From Parelaphostrongylus tenuis (taxonomy: Eukaryota > Nematoda > Chromadorea > Rhabditida > Metastrongylidae), in contig JAHQIW010005984.1 in NCBI GenBank assembly GCA_019055375.1, positions 62,001-126,000 on the forward strand: 64,000 nucleotides of DNA, written 5' to 3'. Below, in pieces: positions 1 through 10,497 of this stretch. The notes beneath the pieces were generated by a model that searched no databases, was not told where the DNA came from, and saw only the letters and a program-made list of their open reading frames with translations. The position numbers and the translations under genes were made by a program. Position 1 is the first letter of the stretch. Every line of letters starts with the position of its first letter.

Positions 1-1
1 A

Positions 2-181
2 ATTGCGGCTGGTACATACAAATTGCTATTTTTCGCTTTCTATATTTCTTACTCTAGTTTTTTTGGTATTGTATTCATTAATCTACGGAGTTCCGACGGC
101 TTCATGCATTACGTGGATGCTTCTAATGAAGAGATTTTTCATGCTGTGATTACAGTGGCGAAAGAGGTAGATCAGCTCTGA
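2..181 (+). CDS. Partial C-terminal exon, unknown membrane-like protein (copy A)
   Basis: An open frame enters from the window edge and runs about 60 codons to a TGA at 179-181. It contains a hydrophobic aromatic stretch (YKLLFFAFYISYSSFFG) followed by an acidic tail ending in VDQL. The counterpart in copy B begins right after a good nematode acceptor (TTTTTCAG) at 31,891, so this is probably a terminal exon whose acceptor lies just outside the window. The family is not recognised. Copy B has lost the last part through a small deletion, so this is the better preserved copy. Whether it is expressed cannot be judged. Confidence 0.4.
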   Translation: MAAGTYKLLFFAFYISYSSFFGIVFINLRSSDGFMHYVDASNEEIFHAVITVAKEVDQL

Positions 182-1365
182 GTTTACATAAAACAGCACC
201 TAGATGGGAAGTTGAGTAATCGATCCCTCTATCTACACTTAGAACACAAAAACACAACGATGACGATTTTGAGGTGACAGTCACTATGCCGAGCCAGGAA
301 AAAAAGACCTCAGCGGACTCAACATTTGAAATATTTTTCATAGATTTTGAAAAAAAAAACAGAAATGCGTAGAAAGGAGAATGCCTTATTATAACGTGGT
401 ATGACGCCTTATCCCTTATCTCTTACTTCTTACCTTCTGATTTTTTGGTCGAAGTAAGTAATGTGTAAACAACACATTGGTGACCTTACTCCAACTGAAA
501 GTTAAGAGTTGAGGTCTTTTAATTAGCAAATTCCTGTGTGGTTTTGAAACTAGATCTCCATTAGAGTCAGATAATATCAACCGATCATATAAATATGGCT
601 TGTATTGACACGTTTAGGCTCTAAAAGAGGTGAATTCATCATAACATCAGCTATCGTATCTAAAAAAGGGATATCAGCATAATTTGAAACAGCTTCTCAT
701 AAAATCTTCGATTTTACAGCTTTTCATAGAAGTGTGCTTATGTTACAACTATATATCTGAAGATGTTGGATTATATGCATTACTCTGAACATCAGGCGGG
801 AGTTGATTTCCGCGATTCACTCACACCGGCGTGAGACGCTGGTTCAATTACCACCTTAGGTTTAGTTTTGCGTGTCACTCAGTATGCTTGTATATATAAC
901 TCGCAAGACATTACTCTGCTCAGTAATTGAAATATTACCTCTAGAGACGAACAATGGATGGATTAAAATTCGACTTGCAATTCTACTGTGCTCGCAAATA
1001 AACCAGTAAAAACTCCTAAAAGTGCTCTGTTTGAAAAGCAATTCTACAAGTGGGACAGGCTAGACAATCCGATTCAGTTCTGCCCTCCACAAAAATCCTG
1101 CATGTATAAGGTTTTTTTGTTTCTATCAATCTTTATACCATGTAAGGACCGTTTATGGGTCCGAATCCTAGTTTATTGTATTAGATATGATTAAGCGGGA
1201 TTACGAGGACCCATATCACATGGACATCGATTGTGGGTCTCCGATCGACACGGTAGTGAAAAGGATGGCTACGAAAAACTGGCCAAATGGAAGTTCTGTA
1301 ACCATCTCGTGATAGATTAATCATTCAAGACAAACCTTTCCCTAGTTTATTATGCCACCTTCCTC
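182..1365. other. Noncoding flank, present four times in the window
   Basis: No gene is seen. The stretch matches 32,040-33,221 in copy B. Its right part (about 600-1,330) also matches the beta copies at about 7,030-7,795 and 37,780-38,540. These four related stretches reveal a duplication older than the large A/B duplication. Confidence 0.6.
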
Positions 1366-2040
1366 TCTACCTATTATTGAGCAAAAGTTCTGGTAAACTC
1401 TTAGAAGTTTCGTTTTTTTTGCGAAAATTAATAACAAAAACAACAATAACTACTATCGAATAATAGACCGCCATTCTTAACAACTTTTTGCTTTGTTCTA
1501 CATGATTCCGGATCTGCTCGAAATCCACTCCGGCTACTTTGGATCGAAAAACACTCAATATGCCTCAATTTCATCAATAATTTAAATCGACGGCCATTCA
1601 AAAGGTGTTGCATTTATCGTAGGAGGCCATAATTAGATGGAGCAACGTCTAGACTGCAGGCGGAGTGCTCGCTGGAGGCTTAGCATTCATAGCGGCTTGA
1701 AGTCACTTTCATCCTTAAAAGACGGTCGGCCAGAATGAGGCCTGTCTTCAGGATCAAACTTTGCCTTCCTTGAATCGCTTAATCCATCCGTCTACAGTCG
1801 ATGTTTTCGTTTCATCGGCACGTTCACTTTCACCAATTTCATCTATGGCTTTGAGAATTGTTAAACCTTTTCTCTGTTAATGACGAATCAACACACGCAC
1901 ATCGTAATGTTCACTAGCTGATATTTTGGAGCTGAAATTAATAAACTAGATTAGTATATACGAACTACCAATAAAAAACAACACAAAATGTCAAAAATGA
2001 ACCTTCAAAAATTTCCCTGAACTTTTTGCCCAACCTAATT
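1366..2040 (-). mobile_element. Internally deleted mariner-type transposon (alpha, copy A)
   Basis: A non-autonomous mariner relative of about 675 bp. One end reads TTAGGTTGGGCAAAAAGTTC on the minus strand near 2,038. The other end, near 1,366, is a degraded inverted version (ATTGAGCAAAAGTTC). On the minus strand, remnants of the transposase N-terminal helix-turn-helix are readable (LTILKAIDEIG, then TVDGWIKRF and RPHSGRPSF). These join almost directly to C-terminal residues (HLLNGRRFKLL). The catalytic core with the first two aspartates is missing and several stops are present, so it cannot encode transposase. It is orthologous to 33,222-33,895 and related to 38,563-39,232. Confidence 0.75.
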
Positions 2041-2800
2041 TTGTAAGTTTATGCGTCTTTCTACACAGTCTAGTGGTGATCTAGAGGGCGAAACGTTTTG
2101 GAAGTTGGTGATTGACACGATCACGTATGAAGAAATGAAAAGAGCTAAGGGGAACTATCACAGAAAATCCCACTGTTTTCACTGAGGTATGAATACTTTC
2201 CACTGGAAAAATGTTTTCATTGAATTCACACCTAAGTTCAAAATCCTTTTTGTTATAGTTTACTGCTGTTGCTGATGTACTCTCCAACGGTCCAACTGTT
2301 ATTATGTTCCTACGAGTAACAGATTTGATTTGAAAGTCGCACTAACAGCGCATTTTTCTCTGCGACTCCTCTATGAGAGATCGTGGTTTAAAGCCGGCCG
2401 TGATGCGCTGTTCTTTTCTCTTAGCAGTCACACGAGTGCCCTACCACGGTGTGAGTTGAGTCCAAAGCGCCTAGGGCGCTTAGTTCTCGACAAGCAAAAC
2501 CAGGGAAGGTGACGGTGGTGTCCTCCGTGGTCACCCGCAGCTGAGTCCACGCGTTGTGAGGCGCACGCACCCCCTGGCCAATTTTTTGGGAAGGACTCGC
2601 AAGAGTCCGAGACAGGGATATGGTGAAGGCTGTCAGCTACAAGTAGGGAAGCAGGTGATCTAGTCTCCATGGGCTGCTGGTGGGGTGCTAGCGCTGTTGT
2701 GCTGTTGCTTCCGCGCTGCTCTATCCCCATAAGCTGTTATTATTTCGGAAGGTCATACTGGTCAATAGTCATTCTGAACGAAATTAATGAAATAGATAGA
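2041..2800 (+). repeat. 0.8-kb dispersed repeat next to a mariner end, copy 1
   Basis: One of five related copies, the others at 33,896, 36,384, 39,233 and 48,222. Each begins directly at a mariner-type terminus. Conserved landmarks are TCAGTTTATGCGTC near the start, CATTTTTCTCTGCGACTCCT in the middle, GACTCGCAAGAGTCCGAG (a short hairpin) and AAGCTGTTATTATT near the end. It finishes in a GATA/TA microsatellite. No convincing protein is encoded. It may be a non-autonomous element or an old duplicated host sequence. Confidence 0.65.
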
Positions 2801-4720
2801 TAGGGAGGACCGGTGGAATAACATATTCGGTCCTCTTTCAATTTATATGACGATAAGAGGACATGGCTGGCGAAGAGATCCGAGTAGTATTGGAGGTTGA
2901 TTTTCTCCATAGCCCTTCTCGAAGCTGTAAATGTCATGTCAGGGTATCGGAGTGCAATCATCTTGGTCTTCTAGTTGGCGACTCGCTGGGCTTTACGAAC
3001 GCTCTTCACAGCTTCTGCAGCTTCTGCAGCTTCTGCCATAGCTGCTGCTCTTCTCTCTTTAAGGTCTTCTTTTATTGCTTCTCTGCATCGTTTCGCAAGA
3101 TCGAACATAAGGATTCGGTTGCCTGTGGCTCGTGTGATTCCGCGTTGACGTATCAGCTCGAATGTCTGCGGAGACAAGCGTCTCTTCGTGACCTTAGGGC
3201 TCTCGGCTTTTATAGCGCTAACTTGAAGATATTCAGCGAGTCGATCGTATTCTTCGTCGATGTTGTCGACAACGGTATCTTCCCAAGAGCCGACTAATGA
3301 TTTGAATACATCCCAGTTTATGGTAGTTCTGAAACTTCGTTGTTTGAATTTGGCGGCTTTCTCTCCTCTCCTCGAAAAACCGAAAGTTTCGCGAAGGAGG
3401 CGATGGTCGGATCCCGTCTAGAACTTAGGAACAACAGCGACATCGGTCAGGCAAAACCTTCGATTTACTATGATGTGATCTATTTCGTTATAGTGCTCTC
3501 CATTGGGAGACTCCCACGTCCATCGCTGAAAAAAGGCTTTTGGAACTGCGAGTTACCATGGATGGTTTAAGTCGTCATGATAAACTCGAACAGCTTCTCA
3601 CCCTGCTCATTCCATTCTAGTCCGTGGGTCCCTGAGTGACGTTCTTCAGACGTTCTTCTAGGTCCAATTTTTGCGTTCGAATCTCCGACAATGACCTTGA
3701 AGAATGTATGATCTTTTCTGAAGAATTTTTCGAGGTCCATATAGAACGCTTCGACTTCGTCTTTGTCACAGCTTGGTGTTGGTGCGTAAGCAACGAAGAT
3801 GGCCAAAGCCGGCGTAGAACCATATCGTTTCAACCGTAATCCTCCGATACTGGTTGTTAGTTGTTCGAACGAATCAATGTTCACGGTCAAATTCGATTTG
3901 ACGAGGACGCCAACGCCACCGACACCTCTGCGATCGCATGTTCCAAGGAACAGTTCTTCTCCGGTGTCATAGACAGCGTGAAAAGGATGGCGCCTTCTCG
4001 TCTCAGCCAGGCCAATGACGTCGTACCTTATTCTTCTTGCTTGAATCAATAGATCTTCTACAGCGGATTCGTGAGCAAGGGTTTCTGCGTTGTAGGTACA
4101 GATCGTCATTTTAGTCCGTTTCGATCTTGGCAGCCTAGTTCGGCCCTGAGATTTTACAGCCTCTCCGTACTCGTCCTACCTGGCGCTGCCGTACCAGGGG
4201 CTCTCTCGGTGTCAGGGGAATGAGGCCCATATTTGTTACTGTTTTTGCCATTTTGATACCCAACGTATAGCTTGACAGGCGCTAAACGTGGGGGCTGGGT
4301 ACTCACGAGTAGCTTGCCACTCTCTCTCGGAGGAGCGGGAGGAGCTTATTTGTTGGAGGCGACTCCTAACCGCCTCCATGTACTTCCCAGCCGCTTGATT
4401 GCAGGCTTTTGGCCGACTGGACTCGTAGAAATAGAGTTTTTGTCAAGTCGGCGCTGCAGAAGCAGGGAGCTCGTCCCCTGAATTCACCTGCATCTCTAGG
4501 AAGCACACGGTCGCTTTTGGTTCGCGTTTATTCCCCTATCCACCACCTGGGGACGCGCCACATGCCCTCGCGACTAACCGGGTGGGATCCCTCAAAAAGG
4601 GAGGTCCGTCCTGATGATGATACTGAGCTTGTAATGTGGAAAAGAGTCTTATATAGTGTCCTCTACTAAACAAAATAGGACAACGCCTTGCTTTCGGTGT
4701 TATCATGAAATTCACAGCGG
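2800..4720 (-). mobile_element. RTE-type non-LTR retrotransposon, 5' part
   Basis: An RTE-clade LINE fragment on the minus strand. It contains the 5' leader (about 4,720 to 4,110), the endonuclease domain and the linker towards the reverse transcriptase, and breaks off at about 2,800 at a GATA microsatellite. The reverse transcriptase itself is absent. Losing the 3' part is unusual, since LINE copies normally lose the 5' part, so later breakage or rearrangement is likely. It has no partner in copy B, where the corresponding spot carries only a 3'-end fragment of the same family (34,712-35,016). Confidence 0.85.
2806..4109 (-). pseudogene. RTE endonuclease and linker, broken reading frame
   Basis: Starting at the ATG at 4,107-4,109, a 180-residue frame has the apurinic-type endonuclease signature: Asn7 in CTYNAET, Glu36 in GLAETR, VAYAP at 106-110, and GDSN at 142-145 where GDFN is usual. 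A stop follows FEFIMTT at 3,567. The domain continues after that stop, a one-base shift in a T run near 3,545 and another stop near 3,420, just before the catalytic TGSDHRLLRE motif. It then runs through the linker helix (SPQTFELIRQRG, CREAIKEDLKERRA, an alanine/glutamate repeat) and ends at DLFASHVLLSSYKLKEDR. The product would have nicked target DNA for reverse transcription. It is dead as it stands. Confidence 0.85.
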
Positions 4721-6160
4721 GCCTGTTGGAAATTATATAGTGCAATTTTGGTTCTAAAGCAATCTTGGAGTGGAAAGGTAGATCAACATTGATGGTACTT
4801 TTACAAGCGTATCTGCAGTACGTCCGGTGTCCTGAAGCCCAGACTTTTCAATACAATCTTGGGATCACAGCGCATTCACCAACACATTTTTTCTTAAGTA
4901 TATCACCATGCAAGAGTTCAATTCAAAGACACATTTTAGCAATGCACAAACCTCAGAAGATCCTTAAACGGCGGAGTTTTGATATTCATTAGAAGAGAGC
5001 CTTGATAGAGTTTACATTCATCACTTGTGGAATACTTCCTGCGGAAAGAGTGCAATTTCTTAACCCTCAATTTCGGAACTTATCATTGATGGTGTAGATT
5101 TTCTATTCAGGATATCCAAGAATCACCAACCTATACAATTTATATCACTCCATAATGACTTACTTCTGCTCATGATTCAGCACGGCTCAACAGTCCAAAC
5201 TCGTTGCGTTGAATTCATACTTCATGCAATTGAAAGTTGTACTTTCTTTCGTTTCACTGACTACCAGTAGCCACTTTATAGCTTGAGAAATGTAGAATTT
5301 AGTGCTGAGCTTGGCTTTCCGAAAAGTTTTCTCAGTGCAATATACTAACGAAGAGAAATTCACTCCTCACCTTTGTGGTAAACAAGCCCTTTGGGTGGAC
5401 GGGTTTTGTTGATAATTATATATCAAAGCTGTATGTTAGAGACATTTTAGTGTCATAAAATGTGGAATACCACTGAAAGACTCTCCTACAGTTGTTTTTA
5501 GCATTGAACTCTCATGTTTCTAAAGAATCCTTACTTGCCAGTATAAGAACAGCAACCTTGAAAAACAAATTTGTGCCCCTGCTCTCGATGCGTGGTTGTC
5601 GCCTATTTTGTGAGAATGAGAGCGTCTTTCTTGAGACATCATTCTTTTGATCGTTATAGATATAGTGTACTATAATCAGCTGTTAAAAATCGGGCATGTA
5701 GAGTGCGTAGAAGTCGTACAGTTTCTTGTACCCAAATCTCACATGTTATTGAACACCTCCTGTCGCAGGGAAAGTAGGGTAAGCTTCTGGTTGACAACAC
5801 CCTTCACAGCCGTTCACCAATTATCGTTTTCGTCATTGTCTCTTGATGTAATTTGTAGCCATAATGCATTATTGGCTGAAGGTTTGTAGGTCTCCCTTCC
5901 ATCAAGCCCAGAAAGGTCAAGCTGACTCGCATTTTTCCAGTCGACCATTCAGAGGAACACTTCCGAAGAAGTGAATGTTGGGTGACAGCGAACAAATAAG
6001 AAATTGGCAGGACTGACTAGTTGATCTTTCCTAAGTACGTGCGTAGCTTATAGCACAGAATCTTTCCGTATGCAAAGTATAATGAATCGCAAAAGTCAGC
6101 ATAGTGTATACAAGAAAGCGATGAACAAAGATTAAGATACTCATGGGAAGTAGAGCACTA
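4721..6160. other. A-only intergenic sequence, no gene recognised
   Basis: No partner is seen in copy B and no coding segment is convincing. The short ORFs here lack splice sites or any recognisable motif. It may be a remnant that B has lost or an insertion in A. Confidence 0.4.
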
Positions 6161-6162
6161 TG

Positions 6163-6305
6163 TCTATGGTTTACTGCTGGACAGCTACAAACACCTGTAC
6201 GCTATCACACTGGAGTTTATTTTGAGTTTATGGAGCCCGCTGGAGATAAATGGAATCACCTTAAAGCAAATCACCTAACAAAGTACATAAAATGCGCATA
6301 ATAAG
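6163..6305 (+). pseudogene. Broken copy of the unknown cysteine-containing terminal exon
   Basis: This is homologous to the intact exon at 36,899-37,055. MVYCWTATNTCTLSHW is readable at the start and DKWNHLKANHLTKYIKC at the end, but frameshifts and stops lie between. The upstream acceptor seen in B is not present here. The family is not recognised. Confidence 0.5.
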
Positions 6306-7800
6306 TGACATGTACAGTGGCAAAGGTTGCACCAACGGATAATGCTTATAGAAAGGATAAATACTATAATTTTGCCTAAACTCCAGCTTTCAAAGTACAC
6401 TAATAACTTAAACTATTGAAGATTATCGACGAACTAGCATCGGATTCAGTATGCATAGTCACTGTTGATTAACTATCCATTTTTTAATCCTTAACAGGTA
6501 AGATGACTATTGGATACATATAGCGGAAATCATTGAAGACTAGAAGAGTTGTATTATCTTTTTTATAACTTATAACATTTGAATTAAGGTACACTCAATT
6601 GCTCTTGGCTGGTATTGTTAATATGTCATACCATTCGTTTCGAGTGTTTTCTTAAGAGCGCGGTCAAATTTCAATATACCAGATAATCATTTTTTGAGCC
6701 ACGCATTCTGTTGCACAATTACATACCGCACTGCTTATTCAGTAATAATTTCATTGGACTTATAGCGTAAAATGTTTGTCGTCGCCTACTTTTAGTATAG
6801 GGAACTGAGCGCCGCGAGAGGATTGGCTAAAGACGGATGGGGTACCGCCAGACTGATGAGACCGTCAAGGTTGAGACACGTGTATCCGACTCTACAAGTC
6901 AGCTCTTATATAACAGTCCACATGCGCAGCTCAGAAAATGATCATCTGGCATATTGAAATTTGAGCTGGTCTTAGGAAAACACTCGAAACGAAAGGTATG
7001 ATTATTAGATATGCATAAATGGCACTTTCAGGCTCTAAAGAAATTCAATTCACCGAAACATCAGCTATCGTATATAAAGAGAGAGTACAAACATAATAGA
7101 TCCAACAACGACGCCTCAAAAAATCTTCGATTTCACTGCTCTTCATAGGAGTTTTCCAATGTTACAAGTATATATCTGATGATGCTGGGTGATATGCAAT
7201 ATTCTGAACCTCAGGCGGGAGTTAAATCCTGCGATTCATTCACACCGGCGTGAAACGGTGGTTCAGCACCACAGAGCTTTATCTTCGCGTGTCACTCAGC
7301 ATTTTTGAATATTTAGCTCGTAAGAAATTACTGTGCTCAGTAATTGGAGTATCACCTTTAGAGGCTAAACAGTGAATGAGTTAACATTCCATATGTAATT
7401 CGACTGTTTTGGCAATTGAACCAATGAAATCTTCTGAACGTGCTCTGTTTGAGAAGCCATTTTACAAGTGGGACGACCAGATAATCCAATTCAGTCTTGC
7501 CCTTCACGAAAATCCCTGCAAGTACAGGGTTTCTAGCATTCTTTAGACCATAAAAGTAAAGTTTTCGGTCTTCAAATCTTTTCGTCGACCCAGTTGCAAC
7601 AATTCCTAGGTTTTAACATTTAGATATGATTTAGTGGATTACGAGGACCCATATCACATGGACATCGCACTGTGGGTCTCGGATCAACATGGTAGTGAAA
7701 AGGAAGGCTACGAAAAACTGGCCAAATGAAAGTTCTGTAACTACCCCGTGATAGCTTAATCATTCAAGACAACTTTTGCCTAGTCCATCATGCACCTTCA
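6306..7800. other. Noncoding beta flank, copy A
   Basis: No gene is seen. It matches 37,056-38,540 in B throughout, and its right part (about 7,030-7,795) matches the alpha flank at about 600-1,330. At 7,801 the homology is cut by a 5'-truncated RTE insertion, where B instead has a mariner. Confidence 0.55.
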
Positions 7801-8700
7801 AAAACGTCATGCGAACATTAGAATAGGATGAAATGGGAGTCAAAATTGACGGTCGACAATTAAACCATCTTCGTTTTGCTGAGGATATCGTTCTCATAAC
7901 ACCAAACATCAGCCAAGCGGAACGAATGTTGACCGATTTTGATAACGCCTGTGGAAAGTATGGTCTTCAACTGAATCTAACGAAAACAATGCTTATGAGG
8001 AACGGATGGGTTTATAATGCCCAATCATGCTCAACGGAACGACAATCTCCGAATGCTCCATTTACGTCTATCTAGGTCGTGAAATCAATATGATGAACGA
8101 CCTAGCTCCAGAGTTGAGCAGGAGGAAACGAGTGGCTTGGGGAACGTTTAAGAGCATCGAAGATGTAGTGAAGAGGACAAAGAACAACAGACTCCGTGCC
8201 CACCTTTTCGACTCGACAATTATCCCTGCCCTAACGTACGCAGCAGAAACCTGGTCGCTACGTAAGCAGGATTGAAAGATCACTTGGAGTTATCGAACGT
8301 GCAGTCGAAAGGTCGATGCTAGGAGTATTCCGTATCTCGCAAATGAGAAAGGATCCGAAGTTCCGTCTTACGTCAACGATCGAAAATCAGAGGCGCCGTT
8401 TTACACGCCAGGATATCGAAAATAAGGTGGGCCGGATACTTGATGCGCTTCAACGACAACCGATGGATGAGAGCCGTTACCGACTGGATTCCTACCACTC
8501 ACCCGTTGGTCCCGATTTCTTCACGAAAGCGATAGAAGAAGGATATGATGCTCAGCGAATCCCAAGGCGAGGAGGACCCACTGGGCTACTCTTGCACGCG
8601 ATAGTGAAAAATGGAAGAGTTGCTGGTACTCGCTCGAGTCACTCGACGATCAACGGGACGACAGGTGATACAGGTGATATATATATATATATATATATAT
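7801..8700 (+). mobile_element. RTE retrotransposon, 5'-truncated 3' part with tail
   Basis: The fragment begins inside the reverse transcriptase (NVMRTLE, a stop where Trp is usual, then DEMGVKIDGRQLNHLRF). It includes the catalytic region as FAEDIV, where RTE elements have FADD, so one active-site aspartate is replaced by glutamate. At least two frameshifts follow, near 8,020 (after MRNGWV) and 8,276 (after WSLRKQD). Later pieces are YVYLGREINMMNDLAPEL and ERAVERSMLG. The 3' end is ACAGGTGATACAGGTGATA followed by (TA)n, the family's tail type. Truncation at the 5' end fits normal LINE insertion. It is absent from the equivalent site in B. Confidence 0.85.
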
Positions 8701-8701
8701 A

Positions 8702-9008
8702 GGGGCCGCATGTGGCGCAGTGGTTAGAGTCGAAGTGCTCTGCGTTGCACACACGGTTGATGGTTCGATTACGGGCTTATAACACCCAAGTCGTCCCTTA
8801 CCTCCGGGGTCTGGTAAATTGGTACCAGACTGATCTCGGACTTCTCTGAGAGGATAAGCAGCACTGACTTGATACAGCGGTAGGCCGCCGCCGAATCACA
8901 GTGTAAGCCAAATATGCATTCAATCACCTCAAACGAGGATAAAGGTTAAAGACGAATTTGTGGCGCATCCCTCAGGGATCGATCAACTCCGAGAGCTTTA
9001 TCCTTCCA
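8702..9008 (+). mobile_element. tRNA-derived SINE, copy 1
   Basis: A SINE of about 305 bp. Its tRNA-like head has an A box (TGGCGCAGTGGTTAGAG) and a B box (GGTTCGATTAC). The unrelated body carries landmarks CTCCGGGGTCTGGTAAATTG, GCATTCAATCACCTCAAACG and GCATCCCTCAGGGATC, and ends in GAGAGCTTTATCCTTCC plus AT-rich sequence. It is orthologous to 40,848-41,162 and similar to 35,973-36,272. It would be transcribed by RNA polymerase III and mobilised by a LINE. RTE is a candidate partner because an RTE tail sits directly upstream. Confidence 0.8.
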
Positions 9009-9059
9009 TATAAACGTATATGCTTCAGGTCTTCCCTAAGTTGTGTTATTGCAGCAGTA

Positions 9060-9850
9060 AACTTCAAATTGATTAATCAAAAGAACACATTTTTGCCATC
9101 TCTTAGAAAACAAATCAACACCGCGTTCATAGAACTAATCTGCCTTGGATTTAAAGAAAGTTCTCAATCCTCGACGCAAATGTTTGATGTCTCGGAACTT
9201 TTTTCTCATTGAGGAAGTGCTCTGGCGACCGGAATAGATGATATTAAGACGGCGACAAAATAGGAAGACGGATAATGCAGCAACTTCCAGTCCAATTCGG
9301 AGCAGTTTATGAGCGATGTTGTTGATTTTACGCATCTGTACTTAAGTGAAGTGGAGTGGAATTCATCGACCTTTCTCCCACTCTTCACCTGCTTGCCTTG
9401 AATTTTTTGTCGATTTTCGCATGGCTACAATCAAATTCGCCGATCAACGCCCCCGATAGTCAAAGCCGTATGCTCTTTAGTTGCTCTAGTGACGGCCTCT
9501 CGATCAACTTCGCGTGCGCGTTCAGAGCGCAGCTGATTCTTCAAGTTGGTTTTGCCGGTGCAAAATTCAGCAAAGAACCGAAACGGTGTTCGCCTGGATA
9601 CAAATTCCTGAGCCTCTGCACGGTTGATGCTCTTAAAGGCGGTCTGTGCTTCGCGTCCCAATTTGTACTCACGAAGCAACAGATTGCGATAAAGGCCTCG
9701 TTGAAAGGCCATTATGCGGCAAGTATGGACAAATTTGTTATCAAAAGAAAGCTGACAAAATCCTGCGCAAAATTATTCATTGCCTGAGAGATGGCAGAAG
9801 TGTGTTAAGGCTAATGACGCATACTTTCAATGGTGTGCTAAGCAATTTTA
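9060..9850 (-). mobile_element. Composite inverted mariner remnant (copy A)
   Basis: Minus-strand transposase pieces lie here. The N-terminal region is at 9,431-9,712 (LLREYKLGREAQTAF, then REVDREAVTRATKEH, with the helix-turn-helix arrangement of mariner/SETMAR-type transposases). The C-terminal region is at 9,080-9,330 (KKFRDIKHLRRGL, FFKSKAD). At 9,785-9,845 the plus strand also reads ERWQKCVKANDAYFQW, the normal transposase C-terminus, so 3' ends of two elements face opposite ways around one N-terminus. The catalytic core is missing. Copy B has the same structure at 41,215-42,045, so it predates the duplication. Confidence 0.7.
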
Positions 9851-10451
9851 ATTACTTCTAGTTAACATACTTCGCGTTTACTGCTCTAGTCCTAAAACTT
9901 ATGAGAAGGTCTAATATATGAATTTATCCCACATATAAGAAATCAGTGATGATGAGGCGGCAGATTTTTGACTATACAAGGCGCTGTTAAGGTAGTTGGT
10001 CCTTTCCAGTGTCTGCTGCAGACCGTCAATACAATTGACATACTTTTCATTTTTATCCCTTTTACAAATGAATTCTGAAACCTTATGTTATTTTCGTTTT
10101 GCTTCCACTCCACAAGTGTGGTGTAAGTGGAAAAAATCTTATGGCCTAGATATTTCGTAGTATGAGTTCTGTGAAGAGTTTTCACGCATAGCAGAAGGTC
10201 TTGTTAACTGTTTTGATAAGAGAATCCAATTTGATCCAAATAACATGAAGCAAGAGTGATTGATGCGTTTTTGTAATTCATAGGCTTCTATCAAAAATCG
10301 ACCCTCTCACCTCTGTTCTTGCTTCTTCTTCGTGTTCGCAAGGCGGGACGTCACTGTCTCCCACAGGTTTTCTAAACAGACAGAGACACCATTCACCACT
10401 ACTAATTATCTCTGCTCCATTCGATTTCTTGATTCTCACCATCGCCCAAAA
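9851..10451. other. Paired noncoding DNA
   Basis: It matches about 42,046-42,683 in B. No gene, RNA or element end is recognised. Confidence 0.4.
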
Positions 10452-10497
10452 ATGTCTACTACATCCGTCTTCCCTCTGCTGGTGTTGGTACGATTAG
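10452..10497 (+). CDS. Candidate signal-peptide exon (copy A)
   Basis: A short ATG exon reads MSTTSVFPLLVLVRL and ends at TTAG/GTGAGC, a good splice donor. Copy B has the equivalent at 42,684-42,729 (MFTESVFVLLILVRL with the same donor). Short hydrophobic first exons of this type are typical of secreted nematode proteins. No downstream exon could be assigned with confidence: a cysteine-containing stretch lies about 170 bp later in B (DPFCPHYNCPNKLDIAQMK before GTAGGT) but has lost a base in A. It could equally be a chance ORF. Confidence 0.3.

Noticed and set aside
2863..3297. 144-codon plus frame
   Set aside because: Antisense to the RTE linker; its serine/cysteine repeats mirror the alanine/glutamate repeat on the coding strand.
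9356..9787. 143-codon plus frame
   Set aside because: It lies antisense to mariner transposase remnants, which explain the sequence better.
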